The notes: generated by a model from the letters alone, not told the origin. Positions 34,377-44,719 are shown, counted from the stretch's first letter. The stretch: 64,000 nt of DNA from an uncultured Lachnospiraceae bacterium (GCA_948470335.1 CAOKOL010000001.1:1-64000); one strand, 5' to 3'. Made by a program: numbers and translations.

Positions 34377-37300
34377 TCACTCACCCATATATTCTTCTAA
34401 CTTATCATCAACTTCAGTACGCGTACCCATCATCTGAAAGAAAGTAAATCTCGTAAACAAATAATGTGTCTCATCCGTACTTCTCAGGACATTCAGTTCT
34501 TTCATTTCTTCCATCAGGGATTCCAGCTTGGTATTTTCCAAATCGGCTATCTTGGCAATCTCCCACTCAACGCCTACGTTTTTGATATCTGCGGCGGAAT
34601 AGCCTTCATTATAACCATTATTGTGATACAGGAACGCCATCAGAAGCGCGATCAAATAATAATAATTATCTTCATTCAGGTCCAGCGTAATGTTATACTT
34701 TTCACGAATCTTCCTCGTAAATTCAGGATCCGCCAGAACCTTTTTAATATGTTCCTCACTGACCTCATAAATCGGCGTATCAACCTCATTATAATTTGCA
34801 TAATCCTTGTTACGCATAGCATCAATCAGCTTTGCGCAATACATCTGAATCAGCCCCGGAAAATAATTCGTTGTTGCCAGAATCAGGGTGATCAGAGATT
34901 CTTTCTCTTTGGAAAACCTCAGCCCCAGATAGTGCAGAGGAATTTCCATCAATTCCCGTGCCTCAGATACGTTGAAAGGTTTCACTGTCATCGACTCAAG
35001 ATGTGTAAGAACACTGTTATTTCCAAGCGCTTCTCTTTTGAATCGAACAATATTTCTCAAACCGGCAATTACAAACTTAAATCTTCCCGTTCCGATACCC
35101 TGGATATCTTTCAATGCATCAAAAGGCTGATAATTAACTGACGCGCAGCTTTCAATAAATATATCGGCCTCATCAAGCAGCAACAGCAAATACGGTATCC
35201 TGTTTTTATCCGACTGCAAACGCTGTCTTACGGCGCGGGCCAGTTCATCCCAGTTTTCCGTATCAATATCCTGCTCCAGTACATGGGCGTCATACAACTC
35301 ATGGGCGATCTTTTTCACGGCTTTTTTATAATCAAAACCTTTAATATCTACCAGAACGGCACGATTTCCATTCTCGTCATAGTCAATATCTTCCTTTGCC
35401 TTTTTCAAAAGCGCGGATTTGCCAAGCTGACGTCCGCCATAAACAATGTTTACGCCTGTCGGAGATTTAATTTTCTCCAGCTCATGTTTTCTTCCCATGA
35501 AGATTTCCGGCGGCATAACATTCGCCGATTCCCAGACATAGGGCTGATAATATCCAAATGGCGTAATCAGGGAAACCAGCATTTTATTCATCTTGGTTTC
35601 ATCATAATTACGAACCAGGAACATCATAACCGTCCGGTCAACAATACCGAATAATTTATCGCCCAGTGCATTTTTGGTCTTACGCGCCAGCCTGCGGCGC
35701 TCGCTTACCGGCAGCGCGTTATCATAGAGAATCATCGTATGCTTAGCATTTCCAACCTGCTTCATAATCTCAATTAACGAATCCGCATCATACGCACCAT
35801 TAATACAGACAACGCGGAATCCATCCAAAGCCGCTCCTGAGCCAAATGCCGCAATCGGATGTGTATAGTTGTCACGCTGCCCTCCTTTTGCTTTTGCGGT
35901 ACAAACCGAAAAATGCTCAAACTTTCCAATCACATTCTGAGGCTTAATACCAGACACCTTAAAGCCGAAACAGTTCAAAAGATTTTCCAGCCGGCTGACT
36001 CCCAGTTCACTTCCTCCCGGCAGCCAGTTATCAGCCAGCTTTTTCGCGCCTCTCTGTTCCTTGTTTCTTGTTCTGCCGCTCACCAGAGCTGCAAACGAAA
36101 CATTATGTGCCGCAACCGGCTGATAATAATCATCATAATTATCCAGAAAGTCTTTCAGAAAATCTTCTTCTATAACCTCCTCATATTCCTCCTCAAAAGC
36201 ATCGGATCTGGCAAGCAGATCCTCGGCAACCGTATAATTCTGCTCGCTGACCATTCGCTGAATCCGTACTGCGCGCTTCTCTTTCTCCTCAGTCGAAAGC
36301 CCCGGAATGACAGCGGCCCGGAAACTCGCAAGCTGTTCAAGAAGATCTTTCTCCCTTGCTTTTGCCTCCTCCTTAATTTCCATAAGGTAACTGTCCATTA
36401 CACGCTTGAAGAAACCATAATTTGAAGTCTCGACCGACCATTTATACCACTCGTCAACAACCTGTAAAATTTTCTCTTTCTTATCCTCGGCCGAATTATC
36501 AATCTGTCCATAACTCTGCGCAAGCTCAAGATTTCCGATAAAATCATCCTTATTGATATCTGCTTTCTCTTTTGCACGCGCTTTACAGGAATCAATGGTC
36601 AAGGAAATCTCCGACAATTGTTCTGACGGATTTTTTTCCATCAGATAATCAACAATCAGCTTTGCCGCACCATAATCATCTCCCTTTTTATCCAAAATCG
36701 CCGCCGGTTGGTCAGTAAAATCCGGCTGTTCATTCCGCAGCTTACAAACATGGTCAAGAATACGAACCGTCGGATACAAAGACTGCAGGTCAGATGAATG
36801 CATATCCATATCCGGAAAATAATTTTCGTCCAGCATCAAATCGTCTGTCAGCAAAAAAGGCACATAGAAATATCTTTTGCTGCCTTGGACATAAGAGCCA
36901 TTGATACACTCCCGAACTTCTTCCAGTGTATAAATCAAAATACGCAGTCCGGCCTCTTCCCGCACACATATCTCTCTATTTTCGCAGACTTTTCTTATCT
37001 CATAAATGGCAGTCTCAAGATTATCCAGCAAAGGTTTTCGAATTTTTCTATAGGCCAGCTCTCCGTCGTCCTCCGTATGATTGCTGATTCTGCATACCAG
37101 GTCGCACCATACCGCAAGCAATTGTACCGCCTTTGTTGTAGTGCTGATAATATTATTTCTCAGATGACTCATCAGATTTTCATGTCTGTTATACACCATA
37201 GATTTGCCGGCTTTTTCCCAATGGACCGTGATGTAACCCCACAACTTATCATCATCAATGGTGTCTTCCTCTATTGCGCTGTCTTCTTTATAAAAATTCT

Positions 37301-39758
37301 CCCGAAGAAATTCCAGTACCAACGGCTGAAAACCAGTATCATCATCCACAATTGCTTTGATATACTGCCCCAAATCGCTGTCTGCCGAGAAAATCAACTT
37401 CTTAGTTTCCAGAAATCTTTTCTGACTGGCGTTTTCCTTCTTCTGGCCAATAACAAAATTGTCATAGAAACTTTGGGCTTCCTGCCGGGTCCTGCGCAGC
37501 CGCTGATCCAATTCTGCCTTATTTCTGAAACGATAGTCCGCATATGCATCCATTCCCGTCTGATAACTATCCTTAAAATCCATCAGAGAATAAAGCACTT
37601 TACTTAATACAGGATAATCGCTCAGCAGTCTATACCCTTTTATGCCACTGTAATACGACTTGATATTATACTCATAGCGAATCTGGTTCGAGAAGAATGT
37701 TCTGATAGCCGTTGCAATTACCAGTGCATCCTCGAATTCACCTTTTTTATCGATCAGTTCAAAGGCATTTTTCGTAGAATAACTGCACCGCCCCATCGGA
37801 TCATTCAGCGCATATGCCAACTGATTACAGAATGGTGTATATTCCGGATACTGCAGCGAAAAAGCCCTTACATAAGCCATCGCCGCATATAACTTCCCGG
37901 AATTAATCAAACCGATCGTATTCTCCTCAAAAATCTCCCGATCCGGCGGTGCCGTTTTGGAAACCAGTTTATTCTGCTTTTTTCTTTCCGGACTGCAAAC
38001 AGACATTTCAGCAGATGCCTTCTCAAATCTCGACACCTCATCATTATTTTCAGACGCCGGCGTTTCGGGTTCGGATATATCTGTCATATCTTCTGTTTCA
38101 TTTTTGTCGTCTGACTCATCGGGCTCATCAAAATTTTTTGTTTTGCGCCCGATTTCTCCTTCCTCTACTTTGTCTCCATCAGGATATGTATAATAGCGAT
38201 CGTCTGAAAAACTATATAAATAAAATGTTCCGGATGATATTGTCGTTCTAAATTCATCCAACATAATATCTGCCAGACATTTTGCCTTTTCCTGATTCAG
38301 CGCCGCAAAGATCACAGAACCTGTCGGCTCCTCTTTTTCCATATATTCCCTTATCTGTTCAAAATATTCGGCGCATTCTTCCGTATTGTCCCACAACACT
38401 CCGATAATGATGTCACAATTAATATCCTCCATGTCCGACGGATATATTCTTGAAAAGAAACAATCTGAAAATGCAATGGAACTTCCCCTAAATGAAAAGC
38501 ATCCTGCATCTACGAAACGCTGCACACTATCACAGTAAAGCTTTTCATAAACTATACGGCATATAACACTCGTCATTTTATCTTCGTCGTTTTCTTCCCA
38601 ATCCTCGGCCGGGCGCTGACGGACATCAATCATTTTCGCCGCATCTCTGAAAGACAATGCTTTCCTCAATCTTGGAGATGCACAATAAAATTCTCCGCCT
38701 GGCACAAGCGTATATTTTCTCAAATAACCCTTACGCTGAAGATAATCCAGCAATGATCCGGCAAAATCCTCCGGCATCCTCTTCGTTAAATTTAACAATC
38801 TCGGCGAAATATGATTCTTAATGACAACTTCCTTTAAAACAGTCTTTAAAGCTTTCCCATTGCCTTTTCTGATATCATTCTGAAATATACTTACCGTTAT
38901 TTTTCTGTCCTCATTTGGACTTATCTCTCTGGAAAAAGAGCCAATATTCACAGACTCATCCAAAAGCAATCCGGAATCCACAACTTTTCGTACAAATTCA
39001 GAGACTTCTTCTTGCTCTATCAGTTCAGAGGCAGCAGCGCTATCGGATATTTCAATTTCAGCTTCCTTCTGTGTATACTGAGTGGCTGTTTCATCTTTCT
39101 CCGATGTTTCTGTCCATGAGGTCTCTTCCACTCCGGCGCTCTTTGAATCAGACTCATTTAATTTCTCGGAAAATCCATATTTTCCTGCCGCAAGTCCATT
39201 CTGTATACGAGGACAATAAAACGCACCCACCTGATCCAGCAGATTGATTCCTTCATCCGAATCGAGATCATCACAAGCCAAAATTTCCAGAAACACTCTC
39301 GGGCCTGCAGCCTCCCGCTCAAGGTCTTCCATGTCCGGCTTTTCATCACTGTTAATTCTAAAAATCAGTTCCTCAGTCTGCTTCTGAAAAGGCTGAAGTG
39401 CTGCCGCATAGGGACTCACCAAAGACCGCACCGATACAAATTTTTCCAATGTTTCTCTTATGCCCTCTAACTGTTTTTTATAAAGCGCAGCAGCACTGTT
39501 TCTGATAACCTGCACATATTCAGCAACAGACAGGCCTTCTGCCGGCATTTCTTCTGCGGCTGCCTGTTTCACAGCCAAAGAATAAATCGCATCATATACC
39601 TGGCGTAAACGCCCAATAGAGCTGCCCAGCCTTTCTACATCAGATTCCTTTGGAACTTTTCCTTTGGAAATCACCTTAAACATTGTTCGGAGTTGTTTTT
39701 TGGCATCATCAGTACTGTCATTAAATTCATTGAGCATTTCTTCAATGTCCATATCCAT
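34377..39758 (-). CDS. Very large (1793-residue) multidomain protein with C-terminal AAA/STAND-like ATPase
   Basis: Residues 1-200 are helical. An acidic linker (about 205-250) leads to winged-helix-like segments (about 250-400). A second Asp/Glu-rich linker spans about 545-610, followed by a long helical-repeat-like middle (about 625-1200). A conserved-looking alpha/beta block (about 1215-1430) has FRVVCINGAYDADSLIE. The ATPase has Walker A GGRQLGKSALL near 1440 and Walker B LLLLLDEADIF near 1525. A C-terminal winged helix follows. No signal peptide or membrane segment. This resembles conflict-system STAND/AAA proteins, but I cannot name a family. It starts 45 bases after trxB and is AT-rich. 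A sensor-ATPase role is inferred. Confidence 0.65.
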   Translation of the reverse strand: MDMDIEEMLNEFNDSTDDAKKQLRTMFKVISKGKVPKESDVERLGSSIGRLRQVYDAIYSLAVKQAAAEEMPAEGLSVAEYVQVIRNSAAALYKKQLEGIRETLEKFVSVRSLVSPYAAALQPFQKQTEELIFRINSDEKPDMEDLEREAAGPRVFLEILACDDLDSDEGINLLDQVGAFYCPRIQNGLAAGKYGFSEKLNESDSKSAGVEETSWTETSEKDETATQYTQKEAEIEISDSAAASELIEQEEVSEFVRKVVDSGLLLDESVNIGSFSREISPNEDRKITVSIFQNDIRKGNGKALKTVLKEVVIKNHISPRLLNLTKRMPEDFAGSLLDYLQRKGYLRKYTLVPGGEFYCASPRLRKALSFRDAAKMIDVRQRPAEDWEENDEDKMTSVICRIVYEKLYCDSVQRFVDAGCFSFRGSSIAFSDCFFSRIYPSDMEDINCDIIIGVLWDNTEECAEYFEQIREYMEKEEPTGSVIFAALNQEKAKCLADIMLDEFRTTISSGTFYLYSFSDDRYYTYPDGDKVEEGEIGRKTKNFDEPDESDDKNETEDMTDISEPETPASENNDEVSRFEKASAEMSVCSPERKKQNKLVSKTAPPDREIFEENTIGLINSGKLYAAMAYVRAFSLQYPEYTPFCNQLAYALNDPMGRCSYSTKNAFELIDKKGEFEDALVIATAIRTFFSNQIRYEYNIKSYYSGIKGYRLLSDYPVLSKVLYSLMDFKDSYQTGMDAYADYRFRNKAELDQRLRRTRQEAQSFYDNFVIGQKKENASQKRFLETKKLIFSADSDLGQYIKAIVDDDTGFQPLVLEFLRENFYKEDSAIEEDTIDDDKLWGYITVHWEKAGKSMVYNRHENLMSHLRNNIISTTTKAVQLLAVWCDLVCRISNHTEDDGELAYRKIRKPLLDNLETAIYEIRKVCENREICVREEAGLRILIYTLEEVRECINGSYVQGSKRYFYVPFLLTDDLMLDENYFPDMDMHSSDLQSLYPTVRILDHVCKLRNEQPDFTDQPAAILDKKGDDYGAAKLIVDYLMEKNPSEQLSEISLTIDSCKARAKEKADINKDDFIGNLELAQSYGQIDNSAEDKKEKILQVVDEWYKWSVETSNYGFFKRVMDSYLMEIKEEAKAREKDLLEQLASFRAAVIPGLSTEEKEKRAVRIQRMVSEQNYTVAEDLLARSDAFEEEYEEVIEEDFLKDFLDNYDDYYQPVAAHNVSFAALVSGRTRNKEQRGAKKLADNWLPGGSELGVSRLENLLNCFGFKVSGIKPQNVIGKFEHFSVCTAKAKGGQRDNYTHPIAAFGSGAALDGFRVVCINGAYDADSLIEIMKQVGNAKHTMILYDNALPVSERRRLARKTKNALGDKLFGIVDRTVMMFLVRNYDETKMNKMLVSLITPFGYYQPYVWESANVMPPEIFMGRKHELEKIKSPTGVNIVYGGRQLGKSALLKKAKEDIDYDENGNRAVLVDIKGFDYKKAVKKIAHELYDAHVLEQDIDTENWDELARAVRQRLQSDKNRIPYLLLLLDEADIFIESCASVNYQPFDALKDIQGIGTGRFKFVIAGLRNIVRFKREALGNNSVLTHLESMTVKPFNVSEARELMEIPLHYLGLRFSKEKESLITLILATTNYFPGLIQMYCAKLIDAMRNKDYANYNEVDTPIYEVSEEHIKKVLADPEFTRKIREKYNITLDLNEDNYYYLIALLMAFLYHNNGYNEGYSAADIKNVGVEWEIAKIADLENTKLESLMEEMKELNVLRSTDETHYLFTRFTFFQMMGTRTEVDDKLEEYMGE

Positions 39759-39803
39759 ATCGTCCCGTCTTATCTTTCTCCTAATCGTAAATGTGTCACA
39801 CCC

Positions 39804-40730
39804 CTACCCCTCCAGCATCCACCGCTCCACGGATGCCAGCGCATTGGCGCCGTCTGAGGCGGCGGTCACAATCTGTCTTAACTGCTTTGTCCGCACGTCT
39901 CCCGCAGCAAAAATACCCGGTACGGAGGTAGCTCCGTCTTCTCCGGCGCAGAGATAGCCCTGTTCATCCATTTCCACCAGACCTTTGAATATCTCACTGT
40001 GAGGAACAATGCCCACCGCTATGAAAACGCCGTCGGTTTTCAGCCGGGTCGTTTCCCCGGTCAGCTTATTCTTAACCTCCAGTTCTTCCACCGAACTTGT
40101 CCCATGGATCTGCTCCACCGTGCTGTTCCACACCATCTCTACATTCGGAAGCGCAAACAGCCGCTCCTGCAGGATTTTTGCGGCCCGCAGTTCATCGCGG
40201 CGGTGGATCACATACACCTTTTCACACATTCTTGCCAGAAAAATGGCATCTTCCACCGCCACATCTCCGCCGCCCACTACCGCTGCGGTTTTATTACGGA
40301 AAAAAGCGCCGTCGCAGGTGGCACAGTAGCTGACCCCTTTCCCCGCAAACGTTTCCTCCCCCGGAACGCCCAGCTTTCTGTGTGCCGCCCCGGTGGCCGC
40401 AATCAGCGCCTTAGCCCCGTAAGTACGGGCGGCGCAGACTACCCGGAATCCCGTCTCCAGCTTCTCGACAGCCGTCACCTCATCCTCCGCAAAAACGGCG
40501 CCCAGTTCTTCCGCATGGGTGCGGAACTTCACTGCCATGTCAAATCCGTTCATGCCTTTCAGTCCGGGGTAATTATCCACCTCATAGGTGTTGACCACCT
40601 GGCCGCCGCTCATCATTTCTTTCTCTATAATTAATGTTTCAAGTTTCGCTCTCTGGGCATAGATCGCTGCGGAAAGCCCCGCAGGCCCGGAACCGATAAT
40701 AATCAGATCATATTGCTTCTCATTTTCCAT
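39804..40730 (-). CDS. trxB: Thioredoxin-disulfide reductase
   Basis: NADPH-dependent flavoenzyme that keeps thioredoxin reduced. 308 residues: FAD motif IIIGSGPAGLSAAIYA, redox pair Cys136-Ala-Thr-Cys139, NADPH motif VVGGGDVAVEDAIFL with HRRDELRA, and the C-terminal GIFAAGDV. I chose ATG 40730, with GGAGG 11 bases upstream. The promoter at 40766 puts the transcript start near 40759, so an in-frame ATG at 40760 would have no leader. The large AT-rich ATPase gene follows after 45 bases. Confidence 0.95.
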   Translation of the reverse strand: MENEKQYDLIIIGSGPAGLSAAIYAQRAKLETLIIEKEMMSGGQVVNTYEVDNYPGLKGMNGFDMAVKFRTHAEELGAVFAEDEVTAVEKLETGFRVVCAARTYGAKALIAATGAAHRKLGVPGEETFAGKGVSYCATCDGAFFRNKTAAVVGGGDVAVEDAIFLARMCEKVYVIHRRDELRAAKILQERLFALPNVEMVWNSTVEQIHGTSSVEELEVKNKLTGETTRLKTDGVFIAVGIVPHSEIFKGLVEMDEQGYLCAGEDGATSVPGIFAAGDVRTKQLRQIVTAASDGANALASVERWMLEG

Positions 40731-40765
40731 TTGTATCTCAGCCTCCATTCGTAATTCCATTAATC

Positions 40766-40793
40766 AGTATAGCACAGGCCCGCAGGTTTATGT
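40766..40793 (-). promoter_or_regulatory. trxB promoter
   Basis: Minus strand extended -10 TGCTATACT (core 40766-40771) with a weak -35 TACATA 17 bases upstream. It is divergent from a plus-strand TATACT at 40816-40821 that may serve the SDR gene. Confidence 0.5.
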
Positions 40794-40972
40794 ATAATTT
40801 TTTCAGAAAAAGTGGTATACTGGAACTACATAAAAAAATGTCCATTACAAAATCAGCAACGGACCGGACAGGCCCCGGAAGAATTTTCAGACGCACAGCG
40901 GCCAGAAATTCTTCCGGAACCAGGGGGGCTGGCAGGGGAGTTGCGGAACTATATATAGAAAGGGGTACAGCC

Positions 40973-41710
40973 ATGAGTAAAAAAACGGTTATCGTAACAG
41001 GCGCTTCCCGTGGAATCGGGAAAGCAATCGCAGTCAAATTTGCAAAAAAGGGATATCAGGTGGCGATTAATTGCGTCAATCCCGCCCATGAGGACATGCT
41101 TTTGCAGGTCAAAAAAGATATCGAATCCTATCAGGTTCCCTGCCTGACATTTCTGGGGGATATGGGTATCTACGAAAAATGCGAAGAAATGTTTGCAAAA
41201 GTTCAGAAAATGTTCGGCGACCCGGACGTGCTGGTTAATAATGCGGGGATATCCTACATCGGCCTTTTACAGGACATGAAACCGGAAGACTGGGACAGAA
41301 TCCTGCGCACCAACCTGACCTCCGTCTTCAACTGCTGTAAGCTGGCGATCCCCGGTATGGTGAGAAAACACAGCGGAAAGCTTATCAACATCTCCTCCGT
41401 CTGGGGCAATACGGGAGCCTCCTGTGAAGCGGCCTACTCCGCCACAAAAGGCGGCGTCAATGCCCTCACAAAAGCGCTGGCCAAAGAATTGGCTCCCAGC
41501 GGCATCCAGGTCAATGCCGTGGCCTGCGGCGCCATCGACACGGAGATGAATCAATGGATGGAAGACGATGAGCTGCTGGCCCTGATTGACGAGATTCCCT
41601 CCGGCCGGCTCGGCAAGGCCGAGGAGGTCGCCGACTTAGTCTACCATCTGGCTTATAAGAGCAATTATCTCACCGGTCAGGTTATCGCCCTGGACGGCGG
41701 ATGGATTTAA
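40973..41710 (+). CDS. SDR family oxidoreductase (FabG-like)
   Basis: 245 residues with the classical short-chain dehydrogenase pattern: the cofactor loop TGASRGIG, NNAG near residue 90, the catalytic Ser-Tyr-Lys in NISSVWG and AAYSATKGG, and the C-terminal GQVIALDGGWI. FabG reduces 3-oxoacyl-ACP, but no fatty-acid genes are adjacent, so the substrate is open. AAAGGGG precedes ATG 40973; the reading frame is open further upstream without a start site. Single-gene unit closed by a terminator. Confidence 0.88.
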   Translation: MSKKTVIVTGASRGIGKAIAVKFAKKGYQVAINCVNPAHEDMLLQVKKDIESYQVPCLTFLGDMGIYEKCEEMFAKVQKMFGDPDVLVNNAGISYIGLLQDMKPEDWDRILRTNLTSVFNCCKLAIPGMVRKHSGKLINISSVWGNTGASCEAAYSATKGGVNALTKALAKELAPSGIQVNAVACGAIDTEMNQWMEDDELLALIDEIPSGRLGKAEEVADLVYHLAYKSNYLTGQVIALDGGWI

Positions 41711-41715
41711 AACGT

Positions 41716-41759
41716 AAGGTTCCATCTCATTTCAAAATGAGTGGAACCTTAAAATTTTT
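41716..41759. terminator. Terminator between the convergent SDR and degV genes
   Basis: AAGGTTCCA-CTCATTT and AAATGAG-TGGAACCTT form a long stem with a short loop, followed on the plus strand by AAAATTTTT. The A-run gives the minus strand some T's too. Confidence 0.85.
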
Positions 41760-41761
41760 GT

Positions 41762-42628
41762 CTATTCCATCTTCTTCGTCGCCGTAACGGCAATGGCACC
41801 CGGACCGATATGGCAGGAAACACTTAACGACAGCGGATCCACCGTGATCTGATGTTCCGGCCACACAGCCTGTACTTCGGTTTTAAACAGGTCGATTTCC
41901 TCCCTGGTTCCCGTATAGGCCATATGAATCCAGACATCATGCGCGTCTTCTGCGGCATGGAACCGGTTCTTACAGTCCGCCTGAACCGCCTCAATCATAA
42001 TTGTCTTTGCCTGCTTTAACGTGCGGGCTTTGGCAAACGCGTCCAGCTTTTCTCCCTGAATCTGAAGCACCGGTTTGATACGCAGCAGCGTGCCCAGAGC
42101 CGCAGCCGCAGGCGTGATTCTTCCACCCTTTTTCAGATATTTCAGTGTGGCCAGTGTAATATATATGGTAGAATCAAATTTCGTTTTCAGCAGAGCTTCT
42201 TTGATCTGAACAGCATCCATTCCCCTCTCCGCCATGGTAATGGCATCCAGAACAGACTGCTTCTGCGTAACGGAGATTCTCTGGTTATCCACCACCTGAA
42301 CCTTGCCGTCAAAATCTTCCGCCAGCATCATGGCCGTCTGACAGGAACCGCTCAGTCCGCTGGACATGGGAATATGCACGATCTGGTCATAGTCTTTCAG
42401 CAGGTTGTTCCACAGCTCCAGCACATCTCCGGCCGAGGGCATGGAGGTAGAAATTTCCGCCCCTTCCGTCAGCTTTTCATAAAACTGCTCCTGCGTCAGA
42501 TTGATATCTTCAAGATACGCCTCGCCGTTGATATAAAATGGCATCGGAATCACGGAAATGCCCAGCTCCTTTCCCTGAGACTGGGTGATTCCGCTGTTGC
42601 TGTCCGTAACGATCGCTACTTTACTCAA
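41762..42628 (-). CDS. DegV family fatty-acid-binding protein
   Basis: 288 residues. DegV/FakB proteins bind a fatty acid and present it to the kinase FakA. Family signatures are IVTDSNSGI at the N-terminus, EISTSMPS, PMSSGLSGS (lipid headgroup loop) and LKYLKKGGRI. The start is TTG 42628 with AGAGGA 8-9 bases upstream. Last gene of the long co-directional run that includes leuA, HPr and cdaAR. No fakA is in view. Confidence 0.93.
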   Translation of the reverse strand: MSKVAIVTDSNSGITQSQGKELGISVIPMPFYINGEAYLEDINLTQEQFYEKLTEGAEISTSMPSAGDVLELWNNLLKDYDQIVHIPMSSGLSGSCQTAMMLAEDFDGKVQVVDNQRISVTQKQSVLDAITMAERGMDAVQIKEALLKTKFDSTIYITLATLKYLKKGGRITPAAAALGTLLRIKPVLQIQGEKLDAFAKARTLKQAKTIMIEAVQADCKNRFHAAEDAHDVWIHMAYTGTREEIDLFKTEVQAVWPEHQITVDPLSLSVSCHIGPGAIAVTATKKME

Positions 42629-42704
42629 AGCTTTGTCCTCTTCTTTCTTATATCAGATATTGTCTGCCATCCGCAGCCGCAGACGGCAAACCTCATTTCC
42701 ATAC

Positions 42705-44372
42705 TCAGTCAAACAGCCGGTTCAGCGCACTGAAAATTGCCCGGTGGGAAGCACGGGTAATATTTGCGCTCACACCCACTCCATAAGTAGCGCGGCCCGT
42801 CACATTGTCCATCAGATGCACGTAAGCTGCGGCGGAAGCATGGGAACCGGAGCTTAACGCATGTTCCGAGTAATCCAGTACCTTCACGTCGATGCCGGTT
42901 CTCTTATAAATGCCGTTGCGCACCGCGTCGATGGGACCGTTGCCCTCAGACTCCACCACCTCAATGGAACTGTGATATTTGAAGGTCAGCTTGCACCTGG
43001 TATCGGCCTCGCCGCCTTCGCCGCCCACGTCAATGGTTTCACAGCGGATAAAATTAAAGGGTTCTTTGGAAGACAGATAGCTGGCCTTAAAGTTCTCCAT
43101 AATCTGCTCAGGCGCCACCTCGCCCTGTACCTCGGCGATCTTCTGAATCACGTCGGCGAACTCTTTATGCATTCCCTTAGGCAGCTTGAAGCCATAGAAG
43201 GTGTCCAGCACAAAAGCGACGCCGCCCTTGCCGGACTGGCTGTTGATCCGGACCACCGGCTCATACTCTCTGCCGATATCCGACGGATCGACGGGCAGAT
43301 ACGGTACTTCCCAGATCTGGCTTTCCCGTTCCTGCATGGCATGTACGCCTTTATTGATGGCATCCTGATGAGAGCCGGAAAAAGCCGTGAATACCAGTTT
43401 GCCGCCGTAAGGATGACGGGGATGAATATTCATCTTCGTACACCGCTCATAAACCTCGCTGATCTCTTTGATATTCTCGATCTCAAGTTCCGGATTAATG
43501 CCCTGAGAGAACATATTGTATGCAATATTCAGAATGTCCACATTTCCGGTCCGCTCACCGTTGCCGAACAGCGTTCCTTCAACCCGGTCCGCACCTGCCA
43601 GCAGCGCCAGTTCCGCGGACGCCACGCCGGTTCCCCGGTCATTGTGAGGATGAATGCTTAATGTGATGCAGTCCCGGTCTTTAAAATTCCGGTTCATCCA
43701 CTCAATCCGGTCCGCATACCCGTTCGGAGTCGTCATCTCCACAGTGGAGGGCAGGTTGATAATCAGTTTATTGTCCGGCGTCGGCTGCCATACGTCCTGC
43801 ACTGCGGTACACACTTCCAGGGCGTATTCCACCTCTGTTCCGGTAAAGCTCTCCGGAGAATATTCCATGTAAATCTTACCCGGAAACTTCGCCGTGTATT
43901 CTTTCACCATCTTTGCGCCGTCCGTAGCGATCTGTTTAATCTCATCCTTGCTCATATGGAACACCACGTCTCTTTGCAGAGAAGACGTAGAATTATAAAT
44001 ATGGACGATGGCCTGTTTAACCCCTTCCAGGGATTCAAAAGTTCTGGTAAGCAAATGCTCCCGGCACTGGGTCAGCACCTGAACAACCACATCGTCGGGA
44101 ATCAGTTTCCGCTCCACCAGCTGACGCAGAAAATCATACTCAATCTGAGACGCCGCCGGAAACCCGATCTCAATCTCTTTAAACCCCAGCTTCACCAGCA
44201 GGTTAAACATCTCGATCTTTTCTTCCACCACCATCGGCTCAATCAAAGCCTGATTTCCGTCTCTCAAATCCACGCTGCACCATACGGGCGCTTTTTCAAT
44301 CTGACGGTTCGGCCACTGTCTGTCCGGCAGATCAATCAAGGGAACCCGCTTGTATCTCTGATAATTTAACAT
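42705..44372 (-). CDS. leuA: 2-isopropylmalate synthase (long LeuA type)
   Basis: First committed step of leucine synthesis, acetyl-CoA plus 2-ketoisovalerate. 555 residues, the long class that starts LNYQRYKRVPLIDLPDRQWP. The TIM barrel has SVDLRDGNQAL, the metal ligand block SIHPHNDRGTG and LFGNGERTGNVD. The C-terminal regulatory domain (about 430-555) senses leucine and includes the SSGSHASAAAYV segment. AGGAGG precedes the ATG. No T-box leader is possible, since the HPr gene ends 26 bases upstream. Confidence 0.96.
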   Translation of the reverse strand: MLNYQRYKRVPLIDLPDRQWPNRQIEKAPVWCSVDLRDGNQALIEPMVVEEKIEMFNLLVKLGFKEIEIGFPAASQIEYDFLRQLVERKLIPDDVVVQVLTQCREHLLTRTFESLEGVKQAIVHIYNSTSSLQRDVVFHMSKDEIKQIATDGAKMVKEYTAKFPGKIYMEYSPESFTGTEVEYALEVCTAVQDVWQPTPDNKLIINLPSTVEMTTPNGYADRIEWMNRNFKDRDCITLSIHPHNDRGTGVASAELALLAGADRVEGTLFGNGERTGNVDILNIAYNMFSQGINPELEIENIKEISEVYERCTKMNIHPRHPYGGKLVFTAFSGSHQDAINKGVHAMQERESQIWEVPYLPVDPSDIGREYEPVVRINSQSGKGGVAFVLDTFYGFKLPKGMHKEFADVIQKIAEVQGEVAPEQIMENFKASYLSSKEPFNFIRCETIDVGGEGGEADTRCKLTFKYHSSIEVVESEGNGPIDAVRNGIYKRTGIDVKVLDYSEHALSSGSHASAAAYVHLMDNVTGRATYGVGVSANITRASHRAIFSALNRLFD

Positions 44373-44398
44373 GAATCTGTGTCCTCCTGCATTTGAAT

Positions 44399-44665
44399 TT
44401 ACTTATCCCCCAGCCCGTTTTCCACGGCGGCCACAACAGCCGCCAGGGCTTCCTGCTCGTCCTCGCCGTCGCAGAAAAACTCCAGCTCGTCCCCATATTT
44501 GACACACGCCCCAAGCACGCTCAGAACGCTTTTCGCATTCGCCGTGATATGTTTGTACTGGAACGTAATGGAAGACCTGAACTCCATCGCCACCGTACAC
44601 AAAACGCCGGCCGGTCTCAGATGAAGGCCTGTGGGATTTTTGATCGTTAACTTCTGACTTACCAT
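44399..44665 (-). CDS. HPr family phosphocarrier protein
   Basis: 88 residues. His15 in PTGLHLRPAG is the phosphorylation site for PTS Enzyme I. Ser46 in NAKSVLSVLG is the position phosphorylated by HPr kinase for carbon catabolite control in Firmicutes. The C-terminus GDELEFFCDGEDEQEAL is normal. I chose ATG 44665 for GGAGGGG 6 bases upstream. The unusual surroundings (cdaR upstream, leuA downstream, no ptsI) mean it may be a second, Crh-like copy, but both His and Ser are present. Confidence 0.92.
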   Translation of the reverse strand: MVSQKLTIKNPTGLHLRPAGVLCTVAMEFRSSITFQYKHITANAKSVLSVLGACVKYGDELEFFCDGEDEQEALAAVVAAVENGLGDK

Positions 44666-44719
44666 TTTGAACCCCTCCAAAATCATAATTCCGCAACTCC
44701 CCTTCCGGAGCCTTGCATT

